Source of the DNA: Peptococcaceae bacterium 1109
Lineage (GTDB): Bacteria > Bacillota > Limnochordia > Darwinibacteriales > Darwinibacteriaceae
Direction of reading: 5' to 3'
DNA: 64,000 nucleotides
Assembly (NCBI GenBank): GCA_001028815.1
Contig: LDJB01000001.1
Location: 246,707 to 310,706, forward strand
Each line of letters starts with the position of its first letter. The first letter of the stretch is position 1. The translations under genes were made by a program, and so were the position numbers. Positions 55,988-64,000 of the stretch are shown piece after piece. The notes beneath the pieces were generated by a model that was given only the letters and a program-made list of their open reading frames with translations, was not told where the DNA came from and made no database searches.

Positions 55988-57473
55988 TATTTCCCCGAGG
56001 AAGCTAGAACCATGCATTTTGGTGGTTTTCGGTGCCACAGGGGACTTGACGCAGCGCAAATTATACCCTGCGCTGTACAACCTGTGGCGGGAGAAGCTGT
56101 TGCCAGACAGATTCGGAGTCGTCTCCATCGGGCGGCGGGACAAAAACCCTGAGCAGCTCAGGGCGGACATCATAGGGTCCATTGAGCAGTTTTCCCGGAC
56201 CCCTCATCCTAACGGTGAAGACCTGGAGGCCTTCTTGCAGATGTTCAGCTACTACCGTCTGGATTTTAACGACCTGGACGGTTACGGGCCCTTGAAGGCG
56301 TATCTCGGGGAAAAGGACAAGCTTTACGGCACTTCGGGCAACCGGGTGTACTTCTTGGCAGTATCCCCAGAGTATTTTGCGTTGATCGCGAGGCAGCTCC
56401 ACGTTCACGGCATGGCTTCTCAAAAGGGAAGCTGGCAGAGGGTGGTAGTAGAAAAACCCTTTGGGCAGAACCTCTCTACTGCCATTCAGTTGAATAACGA
56501 AGTGCGCCGGACATTTCAAGAAAGGAACATATTCCGCATCGACCATTACTTGGGCAAGGAAATGGCGCAGAATATTATGGTGATCCGGTTTGCCAACACG
56601 TTGTTTGAGCCTCTTTGGAACGGCCGCTATATTGACCACATCCAGATCAGCCTTGCGGAAACTGTGGGCGTGGAGGGGCGGGGCCCCTATTATGAGCAGG
56701 CTGGCGCACTCCGAGATATGGTCCAGAACCACATGCTTCAGCTCTTAGCCTTGATAGCCATGGAGCCCCCAGTGGCCTTGGATACAGAGTCCATTAGGGA
56801 CGAGAAAGTCAAGGTGCTCCGCTCGCTTAAAGTTGCTCCCACAGATGTGGTGCGGGGCCAATATGGGGCCGATCCTGCGGGGAAGCTCAAGGCCTACCGA
56901 CAAGAGGACCGCGTTGCTAGAGATTCCCGTGTGGAGACCTTTGTTGCTTTGAAGGCCACCATCGACAACTTCAGGTGGGCAGGGGTGCCGTTCTACCTGA
57001 GGACAGGCAAGCGCCTCATGCGGAAATACTCAGAGATCGTGATCCAGTTCAAGAAGCTCCCCGGTGTGCTGTACTTTGAAGACCGGCGCCTGGATTCAAA
57101 CATCCTAGTCATCCGGGTTCACCCTGATGAAGGAGTTTACTTGCAGTTTAACGCGAAACAGTTGGGGACCAACAGCTTGATTGTCCCGGTCTCAATGGAC
57201 TTCTGCCACAACTGTGCTGATGGGCTCAACTCACCGGAAGCCTATGAGCGCCTGTTGTTCGATGTGATGCGGGGCGATTCCACGCTTTTCACCCGGTGGG
57301 ATGAAGTGGAATACTCTTGGCGCTTTGTGGACCAAATCGCCAATTGGTGGCACGGCGATCCGAGAATCCCCATCTATCCCAGTGGTTTTTGGGGGCCATC
57401 AGAGAGCGACCTGCTCTTGGCAAGAGATGGACGCCGCTGGCTGTATTTTGTGCGAAATGAGGGGATGACATGA
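55974..57473 (+). CDS. zwf: Glucose-6-phosphate 1-dehydrogenase
   Basis: 499 residues. Oxidises glucose-6-phosphate to the lactone, making NADPH. Dinucleotide motif VVFGATGDLTQRKLYPAL, active site RIDHYLGKE (about 187-195). The ATG lies within the end of the DUF188 gene with AAAAAGGTG upstream. No gnd or pgl gene is nearby, so the rest of the pentose pathway must be elsewhere. Confidence 0.96.
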   Translation: MQNSSISPRKLEPCILVVFGATGDLTQRKLYPALYNLWREKLLPDRFGVVSIGRRDKNPEQLRADIIGSIEQFSRTPHPNGEDLEAFLQMFSYYRLDFNDLDGYGPLKAYLGEKDKLYGTSGNRVYFLAVSPEYFALIARQLHVHGMASQKGSWQRVVVEKPFGQNLSTAIQLNNEVRRTFQERNIFRIDHYLGKEMAQNIMVIRFANTLFEPLWNGRYIDHIQISLAETVGVEGRGPYYEQAGALRDMVQNHMLQLLALIAMEPPVALDTESIRDEKVKVLRSLKVAPTDVVRGQYGADPAGKLKAYRQEDRVARDSRVETFVALKATIDNFRWAGVPFYLRTGKRLMRKYSEIVIQFKKLPGVLYFEDRRLDSNILVIRVHPDEGVYLQFNAKQLGTNSLIVPVSMDFCHNCADGLNSPEAYERLLFDVMRGDSTLFTRWDEVEYSWRFVDQIANWWHGDPRIPIYPSGFWGPSESDLLLARDGRRWLYFVRNEGMT

Positions 57474-58114
57474 GGATTTGGGATATTTCAATGCCAGTGC
57501 ACGCAGAGATGCCTGTTTGGAAGGGCAAGGACGAAAAACGCCCCCATCTGATTGTGACCAGGGATTTTCAAAACGGCAAAGGGGGGCGGGAGACGCGCCT
57601 TGTTATGGATGCTCATACAGGCACTCATGTTGATGCCCCGCTCCACTTTATCCAGGGTGGGAAGACTCTGGACCAAATCCCCATGGAACAGCTCATTCGC
57701 AAAGCTAAAGTTATTGACCTATCTGCCATTCAAGATGTGATCCTACCGGAACACTTTGCGGGCCATGGGATTTCCCGGGGAGATTTCGTGCTGTTTAAGA
57801 CGCTCAACTCAACCGAACCCATCCTGGAGCGGGACTTTGTTTACATCTCTGGCAAAGCAGCGCGGGCACTTGTGGACATGGGAGTAGTAGGTGTCGGAAT
57901 CGACTCCTTGGGCGTGGAGCGGGATCAACCTGACCATGCCACCCATCTAGCCCTCTTAAGTGCCGGCGTTATAATTATTGAAGGGCTCAGGCTCGATCAT
58001 GTTCCAGCAGGAGAGTATTTGATGATCGCCGCCCCCCTGAGAATCATGGGGGTGGAGGCGGCTCCTGCCCGTGTGATCCTCACGGATCTCCTGGATCCGG
58101 ATGATCAGTACTGA
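57470..58114 (+). CDS. Cyclase family protein (kynurenine formamidase-like)
   Basis: 214 residues. Metal-binding motif HTGTHVDAPLHF, typical of the cyclase/KynB hydrolase family. These enzymes cleave amides or lactones such as formylkynurenine. No tryptophan breakdown genes are nearby, so the substrate is open. Overlaps the zwf stop (ATGA). Given its place after zwf, a lactone substrate is an attractive guess, but only a guess. Confidence 0.85.
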   Translation: MRIWDISMPVHAEMPVWKGKDEKRPHLIVTRDFQNGKGGRETRLVMDAHTGTHVDAPLHFIQGGKTLDQIPMEQLIRKAKVIDLSAIQDVILPEHFAGHGISRGDFVLFKTLNSTEPILERDFVYISGKAARALVDMGVVGVGIDSLGVERDQPDHATHLALLSAGVIIIEGLRLDHVPAGEYLMIAAPLRIMGVEAAPARVILTDLLDPDDQY

Positions 58115-58140
58115 GCGACTCGAATTGAGAGGAAGATGTT

Positions 58141-59097
58141 ATGTCTGGGCACCGATTTGCTGTGCTTGTGGACGGAGAGAATATGTCGCCGCGCTATCTT
58201 AGCGCGGTTATGGCGGAGATAAACAGAGCAGGGGAGATTATTGTCTGCCGTGTATACGGCGATTGGACAGACCCCCATATGGGGGGCTGGAAGGAGCTGC
58301 TGCGCACTCATCCCATTCGGCCCGTACAGCAGTTTCGCTACGGGCAGAATGCTACGGATGGAGCACTGATTATGGACGCCATTGAACTGGTATCCACTAA
58401 CCGCACTCCTGTAAACGCCTTCTGCATAGTCTCTAGTGACAGTGATTATTACAGCCTGGCCTTACGCCTGCGAGAACATGGCATGTATGTCATGGGTATT
58501 GGGCGGCAAGGAACAAAGAGCATACTTGTGCGGTCTTGCAACCGCTTCGTGTATCTAGAAAACCTGTCTTTGACCATTTCTAGTACGGGTACTGTCCCTG
58601 GCAGCCCCGATTCCCCTGGGGATGTCCCGGTGGAAGAGATTGTGATGGCGGGCTATGAAGCTTCCGACACAGATAGTGATGGATGGCTTCTCCTGGCCAA
58701 TCTAGGACAGGCCATTAGAAGGGAATACCCTGACTTCGATCCCCGGAGTTACAACTATACGAACCTCTTAGATATCCTCCGCTCTTATCCAGATATCTTT
58801 GAGGTGCGGAGCAATGATAAGACCCCCCCGATCTATTGGATGCGCCCGATAACAGAAGACACAGAACTTCGGCGAAAGGTGGGGGTAATCAAGCGGTTCG
58901 TCTCCAACTATGGGTTTATCCGGGCCGAGGGCGGCGACTATTTCTTTACCAGAGCCAACCTCTTATCTGAGCAGCGGCGTATTCAGCTGAAGCCAGGAAT
59001 GACAGTGAAGTTTGTGGAGATCAAAGCTCCCGATCCGAATGGGGAGACTTCCGCAGATCGGAACGGCAGAGCTAGAGAGGTGGAAGTGATCTCTTGA
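58141..59097 (+). CDS. NYN nuclease - OST-HTH - cold-shock-like fusion
   Basis: 318 residues in three domains. Residues 1-150 are a NYN (LabA/DUF88) PIN-like nuclease, with acidic residues in LVDGENM, TDGALIMDAIEL and SSDSDYYSLA. Residues about 165-235 are an OST-HTH/LOTUS domain (LLLANLGQAIRREYPDFDP). Residues 245-318 look like a cold-shock-type OB domain (GVIKRFVSNYGFIRAEGG, then DYFFTRANL). NYN proteins cut RNA and LOTUS domains bind RNA (G-quadruplex RNA in some). It overlaps the lepB start by one base. It is likely an RNA-processing or silencing factor. Confidence 0.8.
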   Translation: MSGHRFAVLVDGENMSPRYLSAVMAEINRAGEIIVCRVYGDWTDPHMGGWKELLRTHPIRPVQQFRYGQNATDGALIMDAIELVSTNRTPVNAFCIVSSDSDYYSLALRLREHGMYVMGIGRQGTKSILVRSCNRFVYLENLSLTISSTGTVPGSPDSPGDVPVEEIVMAGYEASDTDSDGWLLLANLGQAIRREYPDFDPRSYNYTNLLDILRSYPDIFEVRSNDKTPPIYWMRPITEDTELRRKVGVIKRFVSNYGFIRAEGGDYFFTRANLLSEQRRIQLKPGMTVKFVEIKAPDPNGETSADRNGRAREVEVIS

Positions 59098-59612
59098 TGG
59101 AAAAGAGACAGGCAAAATCACCATTGCGGGAATGGATTGAGGCCTTAGTGAAGGCGGGCATTTTGGCCTTCCTGATCATCACATTTGTGGCTCAGAGCTA
59201 TGTAGTAGATGGCATCAGCATGCTGCCCACTCTAGAGCACGGCCAGCGCTTGATCGTGGAGAAGGTTTCCTACCGCTTTCGGGATCCCGGGGCAGGGGAT
59301 ATTATTGTCCTAAATGTCCCCAATGCCCAGTATATCAAAAGGGTAATCGCGGTAGGCGGGGACATTATTCAGGCCAGGGACGGCACTGTTTATGTGAACG
59401 GCGCTCCCTTAGACGAACCATATGTCTCTGCAGCCACATATCCGAACTTCGGGCCTTTGGTGGTGCCGGAAGGCCATCTGTGGGTGATGGGAGACAACAG
59501 GCCCCGCAGCAATGACAGCCGCGGTACAGTGGGCTTTTTAGACGAAAAGGATGTGGTAGGCCGGGCCATATTCCGCTACTGGCCCCTTACCGCAATCGGG
59601 CTCGTCAATTAA
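59097..59612 (+). CDS. lepB: Signal peptidase I
   Basis: 171 residues. One membrane helix (15-35) then the catalytic Ser41 in DGISMLPTL and Lys81 in YIKRVIAVGGD, and GDNRPRSNDSRG. Removes signal peptides outside the membrane. ATG 59097 overlaps the previous stop (TGATG). TTG 59094 would add one residue. Confidence 0.95.
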   Translation: MEKRQAKSPLREWIEALVKAGILAFLIITFVAQSYVVDGISMLPTLEHGQRLIVEKVSYRFRDPGAGDIIVLNVPNAQYIKRVIAVGGDIIQARDGTVYVNGAPLDEPYVSAATYPNFGPLVVPEGHLWVMGDNRPRSNDSRGTVGFLDEKDVVGRAIFRYWPLTAIGLVN

Positions 59613-59643
59613 TGAGAGGTCACTGGGACCAAGAGGTGACTTA

Positions 59644-60423
59644 ATGGAGAGCATTTTGCTGTGTGATGCATCCCAGCCGAACCTGGTGGCAGACTTGTGC
59701 CGCCGCTACGGATTTGGCGTGGAGATGCAGGCCTTTGCCAATCCTGAGCATGAAGTGGGGACACCTGAGGCGGTGGCTCAGCACCGTGATGCGTACGGCG
59801 ACATTCAGCCCCGTGCCCTTCACGGCCCCTTTGCCGACCTGAGCATGGGGAGTTCTGATCGCCTCATCAGGAAAGTTACGTATGACCGGTTCCAGTATGC
59901 CCATCAGCGGGCGGTGGATCTAGGAGCAGCCTTCTTAGTGCTGCACCACGGCTATGTGCCTGGGACCAACACCTACGGAGGCTGGCTGCGGCGAAGCGTT
60001 AAGTTGTGGGAGCGGTTCTTTGAAGAGACGGATGTGCAGGTAGAGATCTTTTTAGAGAATCTCCTGGAGGAAGATCCAGATCTTCTCATGGACGTGGTGG
60101 AAGCAGTAGACAGGCGCCAGGTGCGCCTTTGCCTAGATGTAGGGCACGCCCACTGTCACTCCCGGGTGCCTGTGACAGATTGGATTAGGAAGGCGGGGCA
60201 CCTCATTGGTTACGTCCACCTCCATGACAATCACGGCCGCAGCGATGACCACCTGGCCTTGGGAGCCGGTGCCATGCCCTTGGACGAGATCTGCAGCGCC
60301 TTGGAGGAGTACTGTCCTGATGCGGTTTGGGCTTTAGAGGTTGGCCCAGACAACACCGCTCACTCAGTATTTTGGTTGGACAACCGGGGTTATCTCCGGG
60401 CTATGCGGCAAAGGAACGGGTGA
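59644..60423 (+). CDS. TIM-barrel sugar isomerase/endonuclease IV-like protein
   Basis: 259 residues of the xylose isomerase-like TIM-barrel superfamily. Metal-site residues are suggested by VEIFLENLLEED, LCLDVGHAHCHS and VHLHDNHGRSDDHLALGAG. Either a sugar isomerase or epimerase, or a hydrolase. GAGGTGA lies before ATG. Ends at a terminator. Confidence 0.85.
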   Translation: MESILLCDASQPNLVADLCRRYGFGVEMQAFANPEHEVGTPEAVAQHRDAYGDIQPRALHGPFADLSMGSSDRLIRKVTYDRFQYAHQRAVDLGAAFLVLHHGYVPGTNTYGGWLRRSVKLWERFFEETDVQVEIFLENLLEEDPDLLMDVVEAVDRRQVRLCLDVGHAHCHSRVPVTDWIRKAGHLIGYVHLHDNHGRSDDHLALGAGAMPLDEICSALEEYCPDAVWALEVGPDNTAHSVFWLDNRGYLRAMRQRNG

Positions 60424-60448
60424 AAGCCGAGGGACACGCCTCGGCTTT
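60423..60448. terminator. Terminator between TIM-barrel gene and ZIP gene
   Basis: AAAGCCGAGG / CCTCGGCTTT, a 10-base-pair stem with a six-base loop and T-run on the plus strand; the minus strand also has a short T-run. Confidence 0.88.
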
Positions 60449-60449
60449 T

Positions 60450-61271
60450 TTAGGACAACAACAACAAACTGAGGGCCATGACTGCCATGCCTGCCACTGA
60501 GCCGTAGATGGCCACATGGTGCTCGCCGTACTTCTCGGCCGTGGGCAGCAGTTCGTCGAGGGAGATGTAAACCATAATTCCGGCCACAAGGGCGAATATA
60601 ATGCCAAACATGGCATCGCTGAGGAAGCTCCGCAAGAGAAAGAACCCTACTATCGCACCGAGTGGCTCCGACAGGCCCGATAAAAACGAATAGCGGAAGG
60701 CTTTTCGCCGGCTGCCCGTGGCATAGTAGATAGGGACAGAGACGGCAATCCCTTCTGGGATATTGTGGATGGCAATTGCTACCGCGATGCTCACTCCTAA
60801 TGTTGGATCTTGCAGTGCGCCCACAAATGTTGCCAGTCCCTCCGGGAAGTTGTGAATGGCAATGGCTAGGGCGGAGAACATGCCCATTCTCATCAGGGCT
60901 TTGTTCTCGGCCTCTTTTGCCGCCTCAGCAGTGGCGGCCATTTCATCTACATCGCGTATCTCGTGGGGGTTCTCTTCGCTGGGGACGAATCTGTCAATGA
61001 GGGCGATGAGGGCAATTCCCGCAAAGAACCCCAGGGTCGTGATCCATGCACCCTTTGTGGGCCCATAGACCATTTCCAGGGAGTTCTTGGCTTTGGCAAA
61101 GATCTCAATCATGGAGACATAGATCATAACCCCAGCGGAAAAGCCCAGGGCTGCGGAGAGAAACTTCTCATTGGTCCGCTTTGTGTAAAACGCTAATGCA
61201 CTTCCGATTCCCGTAGAGAGGCCAGCCAGAAGTGTTAGGCCAAAGGCAAACAAGACTGAACTTGACGTCAT
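60450..61271 (-). CDS. ZIP family zinc transporter (ZupT-like)
   Basis: 273 residues, eight membrane helices. Metal motifs HNFPEG and HNIPEG in helices 4 and 5, and a charged loop (residues 95-125) between helices 3 and 4. Imports Zn2+ and maybe Fe2+ or Mn2+. AGGAGGG precedes the ATG. It could oppose the CDF exporter at 31782. Confidence 0.93.
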   Translation of the reverse strand: MTSSSVLFAFGLTLLAGLSTGIGSALAFYTKRTNEKFLSAALGFSAGVMIYVSMIEIFAKAKNSLEMVYGPTKGAWITTLGFFAGIALIALIDRFVPSEENPHEIRDVDEMAATAEAAKEAENKALMRMGMFSALAIAIHNFPEGLATFVGALQDPTLGVSIAVAIAIHNIPEGIAVSVPIYYATGSRRKAFRYSFLSGLSEPLGAIVGFFLLRSFLSDAMFGIIFALVAGIMVYISLDELLPTAEKYGEHHVAIYGSVAGMAVMALSLLLLS

Positions 61272-61353
61272 ATGATCCCTCCTCGCGCGGCTGGTTAAAT
61301 TCTAACAGATCGGCCTCCACCTGGCAAGATCAGGCGAGGTGGGGCGGGATTCC

Positions 61354-61417
61354 TTGCCGCTCCTCTAAGAGGAGTGGTATAATAGGATAGGCATTTAGTA
61401 GTTTAGTAGATTAGTAA
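61354..61417 (+). promoter_or_regulatory. Promoter with dyad in spacer and tandem repeat, upstream of the DUF6530-like gene
   Basis: TTGCCG at 61354-61359, 18-base spacer, perfect TATAAT at 61378-61383. The spacer holds CTCCTC-TAA-GAGGAG (61360-61374), placed as an operator of MerR-type or other regulator could be. Just past the -10 come three near-copies of TTTAGTAG (61394-61417). Confidence 0.55.
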
Positions 61418-61443
61418 CGAGAGAATAGGAGGACAATAGCCAT

Positions 61444-61923
61444 ATGAGAATCCCCACCTCATTGAAACACAAACCTGTGATCGCCGTGGAGAACTACGAG
61501 AATGTGGACGGCAGGCAAGCTTACTCTTCTGACGCTAAGGGTTTGTCCTTGGGCCTTGCCCAGTGGAATGAGCGAGGTAAGGTGGACATTTCGGCCAAAG
61601 TGTGGCGGCACACGGGCGGGAAGTGGTCCAGGCAATCAGAAGAGCTCCCCTTGCACCGAGTGCTGGACCTGGCGATCTTGCTGTGCCGCGGAATACACCA
61701 TTTTCAAGAAGCCTACCGCCATGAGAAGCTGTACGATGAGGCTAACCCCATTATTGATCGGGTAGGTTTGCAGGGCGATGCCATGACTATCGAAATCTGC
61801 ACTGCTAACGATAAAATTGAGGAAGATCTACAGCTTTTCCGGGATGCCCTCGCGCGTGATGGAGAGCTTTTGGGGGAACGCCTGCGAACCCTAGCCCGCA
61901 TCTTAGAGGAGATGGGTTACTGA
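61444..61923 (+). CDS. DUF6530-like family protein
   Basis: 159 residues, soluble. KGLSLGLAQWNERGKVDISA and KVWRHTGGKWSRQSEELPLH recall proteins annotated as DUF6530. Function unknown; no catalytic motif was recognised. AGGAGG lies 10 bases before ATG. Followed by the GNAT gene three bases on, so they may share a promoter. Confidence 0.7.
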   Translation: MRIPTSLKHKPVIAVENYENVDGRQAYSSDAKGLSLGLAQWNERGKVDISAKVWRHTGGKWSRQSEELPLHRVLDLAILLCRGIHHFQEAYRHEKLYDEANPIIDRVGLQGDAMTIEICTANDKIEEDLQLFRDALARDGELLGERLRTLARILEEMGY

Positions 61924-61926
61924 CCA

Positions 61927-62511
61927 ATGGAGCAGTACCAGTTTACAGATCCACATACGGGGGTCGTATATCAAGTGGATCCAGTCTCGGAAGCGGAGGC
62001 CGCGGCCATCGCCGATTGGGAATACGATCCCCCATATACTATGTATAACCTCAGGGGATCGCCCCTGGCCATCCTGGAGTTTATCACAGGCCCCTATTTC
62101 AGCGCAAAATGGGACGGACGGCTGATAGGGTTTTACTGCTACGGCCAAGCCGCCCGGGTCAAGCACAGGGACAGTGACCGCTACTACAAGGATACTACCT
62201 TCCTTGATATCGGCTTGGGGATGCACCCAGATGTGTGCGGGAAGGGCTACGGCCTTGGTTTTCTGAACTGTGGCCTCGCCTTTGGCCGGGCACATTTTGG
62301 TGCCGCGCGCTTTCGGCTTACCGCGGTATCGAGCAATGCCCGGGCCATCAAGGTGTATCAACGTGCGGGTTTTCGCGAAATCGGGCGTTTCGAACGAAAG
62401 GGGCTTGTTGAGCCCATGGAGTTCGTGGTCATGACCCTTGATCCTGCTCGAGAAGGCGCCTGGCAGCCTCAAGGAGATCGGCCCGATTGTTCAGGCGCGG
62501 ATCATCTATAA
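61927..62511 (+). CDS. GNAT family N-acetyltransferase
   Basis: 194 residues. Acetyl-CoA site is suggested by LGMHPDVCGKGYGLGFLNCG and the C-terminal VSSNARAIKVYQRAGF, FREIGRF. The substrate is unknown. Its last 83 bases overlap the convergent CCA gene on the other strand; the tail after residue 170 is low in family likeness. Confidence 0.85.
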   Translation: MEQYQFTDPHTGVVYQVDPVSEAEAAAIADWEYDPPYTMYNLRGSPLAILEFITGPYFSAKWDGRLIGFYCYGQAARVKHRDSDRYYKDTTFLDIGLGMHPDVCGKGYGLGFLNCGLAFGRAHFGAARFRLTAVSSNARAIKVYQRAGFREIGRFERKGLVEPMEFVVMTLDPAREGAWQPQGDRPDCSGADHL

Positions 62512-63781
62512 CCATGTCTAGTAGCCCCTGGATGATTCTCCCCACAATGGGCCCTGGTGTAACGCCGAGTTCCGCCATGAGATCGTGCCCGTCCACGGCC
62601 AACTGAGCGGTTTTTAAGGGAGCATTCTGGGACAGCACTTCTTGGACTCGGCTGCGGATCCCTTGGAGGAACCTGACTGCTTGAACAGGATCGAAGTACA
62701 TGCCTGCGATATCCGCTTGGCGGAGTGCGATAAGGTCAAAGATGTGGCTTTCGCCAACTTTAGCGATCATGCGCCGTACAGCCCGGTCGGGCATCTGGGG
62801 CTGCATCGGGTACATATGATGGCGGACCAGGTGCACCACCTTGGCCGTTAGCTGATTACTGAAGCGGAGCCGCCTTAAGATCTGTTCCGCAAGCTTTGCA
62901 CCTAGTTCCTCATGGCCGCGAAAGCCCGCACCGCCGTTCTTGTCCAATGCAAGAGGTTTACCCACATCGTGGAGGAGGGCAGCCCAGCGCAGATGGAGTT
63001 CGGCGGGAATGTGCTGCGCGGCTGAGATTGAGTGCCCCAGCACATCAAAGCGGTGCTGCTTCCCTTGGGCGATGTGGGCACAGGCAGCCAGTTCGGGAAT
63101 CACTGCTTGGAGGAGGCCGGTGGAATAGAACAGTTCGAACGCTGACATGAGGTGATCTCCCAAGAGGAGCTTCCCTAGTTCTTGCCCCATCCGTTCCGGG
63201 CTTACGAGCGTAATCAGGTTCGGCTGGATGCTCTGGGCCGTCTTTCTTGCCACCCTAAACCCTAGGACAGCTTGAAAGCGGATCAAGCGCAGCATGCGGA
63301 GAGGATCTTCTTGGAACCGTTCATTGGGGTCCCCCACACATGCGAGGACCCGCCTCCTAAGGTGAAGCCGGCCTCGGAAAGGATCGGCCAGTCTGCGGCT
63401 AATTGGGTCATAGGCCATGGCATTGACGGTGAAATCCCGCCTGGCCAGGTCAAGGCGGATATCCGTGGTGAACTGGACAGCATCAGGGTGGCGGCGGTCG
63501 CTGTAACCTGTCTCTTGCCGCATGGTAGTGACCTCAATGGGGCGGCCCTCCCACATAACCGTGATCGTGCCAAATTCCCGGCCAGTGGGTACGGTGTTGG
63601 GGAACAGCCTTTCCACCTCTTCAGGCAGGGCATCGGTTGTAACATCCCAATCGTGCGGCTCTTTCCCGAGAAGGGCATCCCGAAGGGCACCGCCCACCAC
63701 ATAGCACTGAAAGCCCGCCCCGTGAAGGGTGCGGCACAGGTTCATAATGGAGCTGGGAAGTGGCACTCGCACATCCATCAT
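62429..63781 (-). CDS. cca: CCA tRNA nucleotidyltransferase with HD domain
   Basis: 450 residues. Adds or repairs the CCA end of tRNA. Nucleotidyltransferase motif VVGGALRDALLGKEPHDWDV, with RRDFTVNAMAYDP, then RFQEDPLRMLRLIRFQA. An HD domain follows (LLHDVGKP near residue 255). Two ATGs at the start; GAAAGG is upstream. The 3' end overlaps the GNAT gene by 83 bases. Confidence 0.95.
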   Translation of the reverse strand: MMDVRVPLPSSIMNLCRTLHGAGFQCYVVGGALRDALLGKEPHDWDVTTDALPEEVERLFPNTVPTGREFGTITVMWEGRPIEVTTMRQETGYSDRRHPDAVQFTTDIRLDLARRDFTVNAMAYDPISRRLADPFRGRLHLRRRVLACVGDPNERFQEDPLRMLRLIRFQAVLGFRVARKTAQSIQPNLITLVSPERMGQELGKLLLGDHLMSAFELFYSTGLLQAVIPELAACAHIAQGKQHRFDVLGHSISAAQHIPAELHLRWAALLHDVGKPLALDKNGGAGFRGHEELGAKLAEQILRRLRFSNQLTAKVVHLVRHHMYPMQPQMPDRAVRRMIAKVGESHIFDLIALRQADIAGMYFDPVQAVRFLQGIRSRVQEVLSQNAPLKTAQLAVDGHDLMAELGVTPGPIVGRIIQGLLDMVIDDPRLNNRADLLEAARRLLEQDQGS

Positions 63782-63910
63782 CCTTTCGTTTCCAGGAGTT
63801 CGCCGCTCACCGATGAATTCCTATGATTGCGCAGGATTATTGCCCGTTGGCGGGAATATTAGAGGATAATCGAGACAACTCTCCGCTAGCTTACCAAGGA
63901 GGATTACTGC

Positions 63911-64000
63911 ATGTCAATTAGAGTCACTCTCAAAGACGGAGCAGCACTGGAGTTTGCTCCGGGAGTTACTGTGCAAGAAGTTGCAGCACAGATCAGTAAG
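63911..64000 (+). CDS. thrS: Threonine--tRNA ligase, N-terminal TGS fragment (runs off window)
   Basis: 30 codons, MSIRVTLKDGAALEFAPG and VTVQEVAAQISK, match the TGS domain that starts ThrRS. CAAGGAGG lies nine bases before ATG. The gene continues past the window. A weak TTGCCC/GATAAT with a 19-base spacer at 63840-63870 may be its promoter; no T-box is seen in the 129 bases upstream. RelA/SpoT-type TGS proteins are less likely because TGS is N-terminal here. Confidence 0.7.
   Translation, partial: MSIRVTLKDGAALEFAPGVTVQEVAAQISK

Noticed and set aside
61394-61417. CRISPR-like short repeats
   Set aside because: Only three contiguous 8-base copies without spacers; no cas genes.
63782-63910. 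T-box leader for thrS
   Set aside because: No AAGGTGG-type T-box sequence or terminator in the 129 bases before the start.

Overview
The window looks like a chromosome segment of a Bacillota (Firmicutes) bacterium with moderately high GC, probably an uncultured clostridial or Limnochordia-like lineage. The evidence is the block alaS - IreB family - RuvX - DUF1292 - mltG - U32 peptidase, a tyrosyl T-box leader, AGGAGG-type ribosome binding sites with many GTG and TTG starts, and IreB, DegV, YlxP and CD3324 family proteins. The genus cannot be read from the sequence. Motif positions, promoters and hairpins were assigned by eye. I saw no tRNA, rRNA, IS element, prophage or CRISPR array.

Layout. 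1-17272 (+): end of an AI-2E family transporter, then alaS and the conserved block, interrupted by DegV, a membrane-linked FtsA/PilM-like ATPase with a baseplate-J-like partner, and a ferredoxin-tailed aldo/keto reductase. Next come RNA modification genes, a HAD phosphatase, a diguanylate cyclase, a DUF4256 protein, and a DUF1538 membrane protein coupled to a tandem PII-like protein behind a structured leader. 17273-17946: hairpin-rich intergenic DNA and a small minus-strand unit (29-codon ORF plus CD3324 family protein). 18058-22271 (+): lemA/DUF2207 and a PAS-GGDEF-EAL protein. 22343-27485 (-): an ABC importer with a DUF3798 receptor. 27742-34639: MFS transporter, DUF6544 (-), aldo/keto reductase, Mrp ATPase, CDF transporter, dCTP deaminase-like protein and an rRNA methyltransferase. 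34665-39827 (-): a divergent thyX and a sugar ABC operon headed by a ROK repressor.

40014-46006 (+) is a compact histidine degradation operon, hutH-hutU-ftcD-hutI-fchA, which takes histidine to glutamate and passes the formimino carbon to tetrahydrofolate. A T-box controlled tyrS follows, then a MarR regulator with a heterodimeric ABC exporter and a convergent hydrolase. 52501-60423 (+) holds mnmA, ylxP, pckA, a DUF188 protein, zwf, a cyclase family hydrolase, a NYN/OST-HTH/cold-shock fusion, signal peptidase I and a TIM-barrel protein. The end carries a ZIP transporter (-), a DUF6530-like protein, a GNAT acetyltransferase, the CCA-adding enzyme (-) and the first 30 codons of thrS.

Most of the window is housekeeping. 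The least explained parts are the DUF1538/tandem-PII pair with its leader RNA, the FtsA-like/baseplate-J-like pair, the NYN-OST-HTH-CSD protein, the 29-codon ORF upstream of the CD3324 gene, and the DUF3798 transporter whose ligand is unknown.
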